From NCBI GenBank assembly GCA_964475755.1, contig CAYYXR010000003.1, positions 62,001-126,000 on the forward strand: a stretch of 64,000 nucleotides of DNA, written 5' to 3'. This document shows positions 60,618 through 64,000 of the stretch, in pieces. Made by a program: the position numbers and the translations under genes. The stretch's first letter is position 1; each line of letters begins with the position of its first letter. The notes below the pieces were generated by a model, which was given only the letters and a program-made list of their open reading frames with translations, was not told where the DNA came from and ran no database searches. The stretch comes from UBA11612 sp964475755 (lineage in GTDB: Bacteria; Pseudomonadota; Alphaproteobacteria; Rhodospirillales; Rhodospirillaceae).

Positions 60618-61478
60618 TTAAATCCAATAGCGCAGCAGGCCGCGCGCGGCGGCAAAGGCAAATCCCGGTGTTTTTAAAACCACGCGCTTTGCCAGCGGAT
60701 CCTGACGCCGTAATTTTTTCGACAGACTCTCGGCAATCGAGACAATAACGGCGGTTTCCGCCGCCAGTCTTTTATGTTCCATCACCTTGGGAAGTTTGTG
60801 CGCCTCATCCAAAAGTTTGTCCGTGCCGTCCAGGCAGTGATCAAGCACGCGGCGCAAGGCCGGCGTGCATTTGGTTTGCGCGAGATCGACGACGTTCGAA
60901 CCCTCGGCAGCCATCCATTCCTCGGGCAAGTACACGCGGTTCAGCGCGGCGTAATCGTCGGCGCAGTCCTGCAGATGATTGATGACCTGCAGCGCATTAC
61001 ACAGCGCGTCCGAAAGCGGATACAGAGACACACTTTCCCCATGCAGATCGAGCAAGTACCGGCCCACGGGCGAGGCGGACCGGTCGCAATAATCCATCAA
61101 TTCGGCCCAATCGGTGTAGCGCAGTTTCACCGCATCCTGCTTGAAGGCGGAGATGAGATCGAGACCGTGCTGCGCCGTAACCCCTGTTTCCTCCAAGCTT
61201 GTTCGCAGGGCATGAGCCTTTTCGAATTGCGGATCGTCGTTCAAGCCGGTCAAGGCCGCGGCAAAGCCATCGAGGCGCACGATCTTTACGCCCGAACGCA
61301 AGTTCGGATTGTCGGCAATGTCGTCGATGGCACGCGCGAAGGCGTAGTAGGCGGCCACATACGGGCGCAGCTCGGCGGGCAGCAGCCACGAGCCGACGGG
61401 AAAGTTCTCGTCGCCCGATCCCTTGCCGGACGGCGTTTCCACCGGCGGGGTCATGTTGGATGTCGCCGCTTCGCTCAC
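60618..61478 (-). CDS. hpnC: Hydroxysqualene synthase HpnC
   Basis: 286 residues. YAFARAIDDIADNPNLRSG and LQVINHLQDCADDYAALNRVY are the two Asp-rich sites, and MDYCDRSASPVGRYLLDLHG is the central signature. HpnC hydrolyses presqualene diphosphate to hydroxysqualene, between HpnD and HpnE. The first 25 residues are disordered and Pro/Ser/Gly-rich. It is the first gene of the minus-strand hopanoid string, preceded by 83 bases after the amidase gene. Confidence 0.93.
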   Translation of the reverse strand: MSEAATSNMTPPVETPSGKGSGDENFPVGSWLLPAELRPYVAAYYAFARAIDDIADNPNLRSGVKIVRLDGFAAALTGLNDDPQFEKAHALRTSLEETGVTAQHGLDLISAFKQDAVKLRYTDWAELMDYCDRSASPVGRYLLDLHGESVSLYPLSDALCNALQVINHLQDCADDYAALNRVYLPEEWMAAEGSNVVDLAQTKCTPALRRVLDHCLDGTDKLLDEAHKLPKVMEHKRLAAETAVIVSIAESLSKKLRRQDPLAKRVVLKTPGFAFAAARGLLRYWI

Positions 61479-61561
61479 CTCGGGTTGCCCTGTGCGCTGC
61501 TTTTTAAATGACGCGGGATCAATACGCCTTCAACGTGAGCGGAGCAAGCAACGGCGCCAAA

Positions 61562-63133
61562 TTATTCTGACTTGGAAAGTGCCGGAGGCGGCACGCGGGC
61601 GTTCGCGGCCTGCTCGTAGGCATATCCCAAAGACAGCAGCAGCGACTCCGACCAGGCCGGGCCGATGAACGAGAGGCCGACGGGTAATCCACCGGCCAGG
61701 CCCATGGGCACGGTGAGGTGGGGGTAGCCGGAGGTCGCCGGCAATTGCGTGGCCGAGGCGCCGTAGGAATCGCCGTCGCCGAGGGTAATCGGCCAGGCTG
61801 GGCCGGTGGTGGGGGTGACGATGGCCACCGCGTTGTTGGCGGCGAGCAGGCGGTCGATGCCTTCAGGGCCGGCAAGACGTTTCAGATCGGCGCGTGCCTT
61901 TACATATTCCGGATCGGCGAGGCCGCCGGTTTCCTGCGCCGCCTCGAAAAGCTCCTGGCCGAAGTGTTCGAGTTCGCGCGGCTCGCTTGCATTGAATGCG
62001 ATCAAGTCCGCGAGCGAGCGCGGCTGCACTGCCTGCGGTGCATTGGAGAGATACGCTTTGATGCCGTCCTTGAACTCGGTCAAGAGAACCAGCATTTCGT
62101 AATTGCTCTCGTCGTCGGAAGGTTCATACACAAATTCGATCAGTTCCGCGCCTTGGCCACTCAGAACTTCGAGCGCGGCGTCGAAAGCGGCCACGGTTTG
62201 CTCATCGTAATCGCGCGAGGGCACCCACACGGCGAGACGCACGCCGTTTAGGGCTTCGGCGTTCAACCCGCGTGTGTAATCAGTGAGGTGAGCGTTCGCT
62301 TCATGCGTGGCGGGGTCTTCCGCGTCGTTGCCGGCCATGCCGTTGAGCAGCATCGCGGCGTCCGTCACCGTGCGCGCCATGGGGCCTGCGGTGTCCTGGC
62401 TCGCGGCGATGGGAATGATGCCGGTGCGTGAAACGAGACCGACGGTGGGCTTGAGGCCCACCAAGCCGTTGACCGAGGCCGGGCAGGTCACCGAGCCGTC
62501 TGTTTCCGTGCCGATGGTCGCGGCGGCAAAGCTGACGGCGGCGGCCACACCCGAGCCCGAACTCGAGCCGCAAGCGCTGTAATCGGTGTTGTACGGGTTA
62601 CGTGCCAATCCGCCGACCGCGCTCCAGCCGCTGGAGGAATTGGAGGAACGGAAGTTGGCCCATTCCGATAAATTCGTTTTGCCGAGAATAACGGCCCCTG
62701 CATTTTTGAGGCGCGCGATCATCGGCGCGTCGTTGGCCGGAATATTTTCCGCCAATGCCAGCGAGCCCGCGGTGTTGGGCATGCCGGCGAGATCGATATT
62801 GTCCTTAATGAGGATTGGCACGCCGTCGAGCGGACCGCGCGTCTCGCCATTCTCACGGCGGGCATCGGCCGCGGCGGCTTGTTCGAGGGCATCAGGCGCA
62901 ATGGCGATGACCGACTGAAGCGCATCATCAAACGTTTGAATGCGGTCCATATAGGCTTGGGTGAGCGATTTTGACGTTATGCGCCCCTCGGCCAGGTCCG
63001 TCGAGATTTGAGCGAGCGAAACCTCCGCCACATCGTAAGGCTGCGGCTCCTGTGAGCAGGCTGCAAGAAGCGCGGCGGCGCCGACCAATACCCAGCGCGC
63101 CGCGCTCAAGTGTTCTGAAACCCGGATGTGCAT
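61562..63133 (-). CDS. Lipoprotein amidase (amidase signature family)
   Basis: 523 residues from ATG 63133, with AGGGGGAG just upstream; the open frame runs on further but without support. The lipobox LVGAAALLAACSQ predicts lipidation. The Ser-Ser-Lys triad of the amidase signature family is present: LIKDNIDLAGMPNTAGS (Lys), ACGSSSGSGVAAAVSFA and IGTETDGSVTCPAS (Ser residues). The GGSSGG loop is changed to GSSSGSG. The substrate, an amide or peptide outside the cytoplasm, is unknown. It is not part of the hopanoid set. Confidence 0.9.
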   Translation of the reverse strand: MHIRVSEHLSAARWVLVGAAALLAACSQEPQPYDVAEVSLAQISTDLAEGRITSKSLTQAYMDRIQTFDDALQSVIAIAPDALEQAAAADARRENGETRGPLDGVPILIKDNIDLAGMPNTAGSLALAENIPANDAPMIARLKNAGAVILGKTNLSEWANFRSSNSSSGWSAVGGLARNPYNTDYSACGSSSGSGVAAAVSFAAATIGTETDGSVTCPASVNGLVGLKPTVGLVSRTGIIPIAASQDTAGPMARTVTDAAMLLNGMAGNDAEDPATHEANAHLTDYTRGLNAEALNGVRLAVWVPSRDYDEQTVAAFDAALEVLSGQGAELIEFVYEPSDDESNYEMLVLLTEFKDGIKAYLSNAPQAVQPRSLADLIAFNASEPRELEHFGQELFEAAQETGGLADPEYVKARADLKRLAGPEGIDRLLAANNAVAIVTPTTGPAWPITLGDGDSYGASATQLPATSGYPHLTVPMGLAGGLPVGLSFIGPAWSESLLLSLGYAYEQAANARVPPPALSKSE

Positions 63134-63240
63134 GCGCTCCCCCTCCCGAAACCATGCAGCGATAAAGAGCCAGGACGATAGCACAGGCGCGCGGGAGACT
63201 TCTAAATCGTATTTTGCCGCTGATTGCGTATGATCGGCGG

Positions 63241-63675
63241 ATGTCCGCCGTGCTAATTGCCGTATTCGGTTCGGCCTTTTTGGCCGCAACGATATTACCG
63301 TTCTATTCGGAGATCGTGTTCGCCGCCGCCCTGGCCGACCCGGACAACAGCCGTTGGGCCCTGTGGCTTGCCGCCACATCGGGGAATACGTTGGGGGCTG
63401 TGGTGAATTGGGCGCTCGGGCGGTGGGGCTCGCATCTGCGCGACCGGCGCTGGTTTCCAGCCTCGAAGGAGGCCTGGGACAAAGCCGAGGCCTGGTTCAG
63501 ACTTCGCGGCGTGTGGTTACTGTTGCTGGCGTGGCTACCCATCGGCGGAGACGCGTTGACCGTTGTTGCCGGATTCCTGCGCGTGCGCTTCGATGTGTTC
63601 TTTGTTCTCGTGGCGCTCGGAAAAGGCGCACGCTACGCAGCGGTGATGGCGGGGGTTGACCTTGTTTTTCTATAA
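63241..63675 (+). CDS. YqaA-type membrane protein (DedA/VTT-like)
   Basis: 144 residues from ATG 63241 with four to five predicted membrane helices. ILPFYSEIVFAAALAD, TSGNTLGAVVNWALGRWG (the G-x-x-x-N-W-x-x-G pattern) and LAWLPIGGDALTVVAGFLRV are typical of YqaA, a small relative of DedA/VTT proteins that handle lipids in the envelope. The function is unknown. It is divergent from the amidase. Confidence 0.85.
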   Translation: MSAVLIAVFGSAFLAATILPFYSEIVFAAALADPDNSRWALWLAATSGNTLGAVVNWALGRWGSHLRDRRWFPASKEAWDKAEAWFRLRGVWLLLLAWLPIGGDALTVVAGFLRVRFDVFFVLVALGKGARYAAVMAGVDLVFL

Positions 63676-63722
63676 CGGTCCACTCTGATGGTTGCGGTGA
63701 AAGACGTAAAAAGGGAGGCGTG

Positions 63723-64000
63723 ATGCGGGCAGCTTTTTATACGCAAAACGGAGAGGCGCGCGATGTGTTGAGCGTGGGCGATGTGGAAACGCCGCAGGCC
63801 GGTGCAGGTGAGGTTCTGGTCCGCGTGCATGCGTCCGGTGTCAATCCGTCCGATGTGAAAAGCCGGCGCGGCGGGCCGGGCCGGGCCATGGCTTTCGAAA
63901 AAATTGTTCCCCATAGCGACGGCGCAGGGATCATTGAAACCGTCGGCGACGGCGTTTCCAAGGATCGGATCGGCGAGCGCGTGTGGATTTGGAACGGCCA
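63723..64000 (+). CDS. NADPH:quinone reductase-like zinc-independent MDR protein, N-terminal fragment
   Basis: The first 92 residues only; the gene is cut by the window end. MRAAFYTQNGEARDVLSVGD, GEVLVRVHASGVNPSDVKSR and IVPHSDGAGIIETVGDGV are typical of the GroES-like domain of quinone reductase/alcohol dehydrogenase proteins. The zinc-binding Cys of true alcohol dehydrogenases is replaced by NPSD, which points to the QOR branch. The NADPH domain lies outside the window. Confidence 0.88.
   Translation, partial: MRAAFYTQNGEARDVLSVGDVETPQAGAGEVLVRVHASGVNPSDVKSRRGGPGRAMAFEKIVPHSDGAGIIETVGDGVSKDRIGERVWIWNG

Noticed and set aside
1..64000. CRISPR arrays, insertion sequences, prophage genes, integrases or long repeats
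   Set aside because: None was found; the only sizeable repetition is the tandem DHS-like gene pair and the three internal repeats of the COG4315 protein.

Overview
The window looks like ordinary chromosome of an alphaproteobacterium. The evidence is the gene content and order: a tadA / rluB-rsmD divergon, ubiA-rsmE-gshA, an RNase E/G-yacG-tRNA-Phe string, plant-type GshA, PlcP-type lipid phosphodiesterase, type III ornithine decarboxylase and a hopanoid locus. Base composition is moderate to high GC without an obvious compositional island. No insertion sequence, prophage, CRISPR array or integron was seen. Genus cannot be fixed from the sequence alone.

Layout. 1-13.8 kb is housekeeping: an M16 peptidase tail, pgi-mutL, a frameshifted conserved methyltransferase-like gene, puuD-like/rluB/rsmD, a lytic transglycosylase, tadA, purD, xseA, an M23 peptidase and lpxK. 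13.8-17.7 kb is an envelope-lipid block: a DUF374 acyltransferase, a GT4 glycosyltransferase, a PlcP-like metallophosphoesterase and a divergent diacylglycerol-kinase-like gene. Pho-box-like repeats lie in the divergent promoter, and together they suggest phosphate-stress membrane remodelling. 18-27 kb holds pmbA, ubiD, a GAF/HD-GYP regulator, ubiA, rsmE, gshA, a chorismate mutase and a MAPEG protein. 27.2-31.4 kb is a polyamine locus: a long structured leader (probable speF RNA) containing a 44-codon ORF with a perfect ribosome-binding site, then ornithine decarboxylase and two tandem deoxyhypusine-synthase-like paralogues.

31.4-35.3 kb holds an HbpS-like protein, a PanE-like reductase, a degenerate HAD/GT2 remnant, an RNase E/G core, yacG and tRNA-Phe. 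35.3-45.5 kb is the most unusual part, about 10 kb of exported proteins. It contains an unrecognised secreted protein, a c-type haem lipoprotein (DUF1592 group), a Tat-exported DUF1552 protein, a three-repeat COG4315 secreted protein, a coiled-coil porin and a flavinylation trio (FMN-binding protein, PepSY membrane protein, ApbE). Pho-box-like repeats precede the first gene and a Fur-box-like palindrome precedes the porin.

45.5-48.3 kb encodes an AmpG-like MFS permease and a split spermidine-synthase-like pair. 48.5-61.5 kb is an isoprenoid/hopanoid locus: ispH, hpnH, hpnG, a GT41 O-GlcNAc-transferase-like gene, shc, hpnE, hpnD, dxs, hpnB and hpnC. Precursor supply (Dxs, IspH), squalene formation (HpnC/D/E), cyclisation (Shc) and C35 side-chain extension (HpnH, HpnG) are all present. 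The window closes with a lipoprotein amidase, a YqaA-like membrane protein and the start of a quinone-reductase-like gene.
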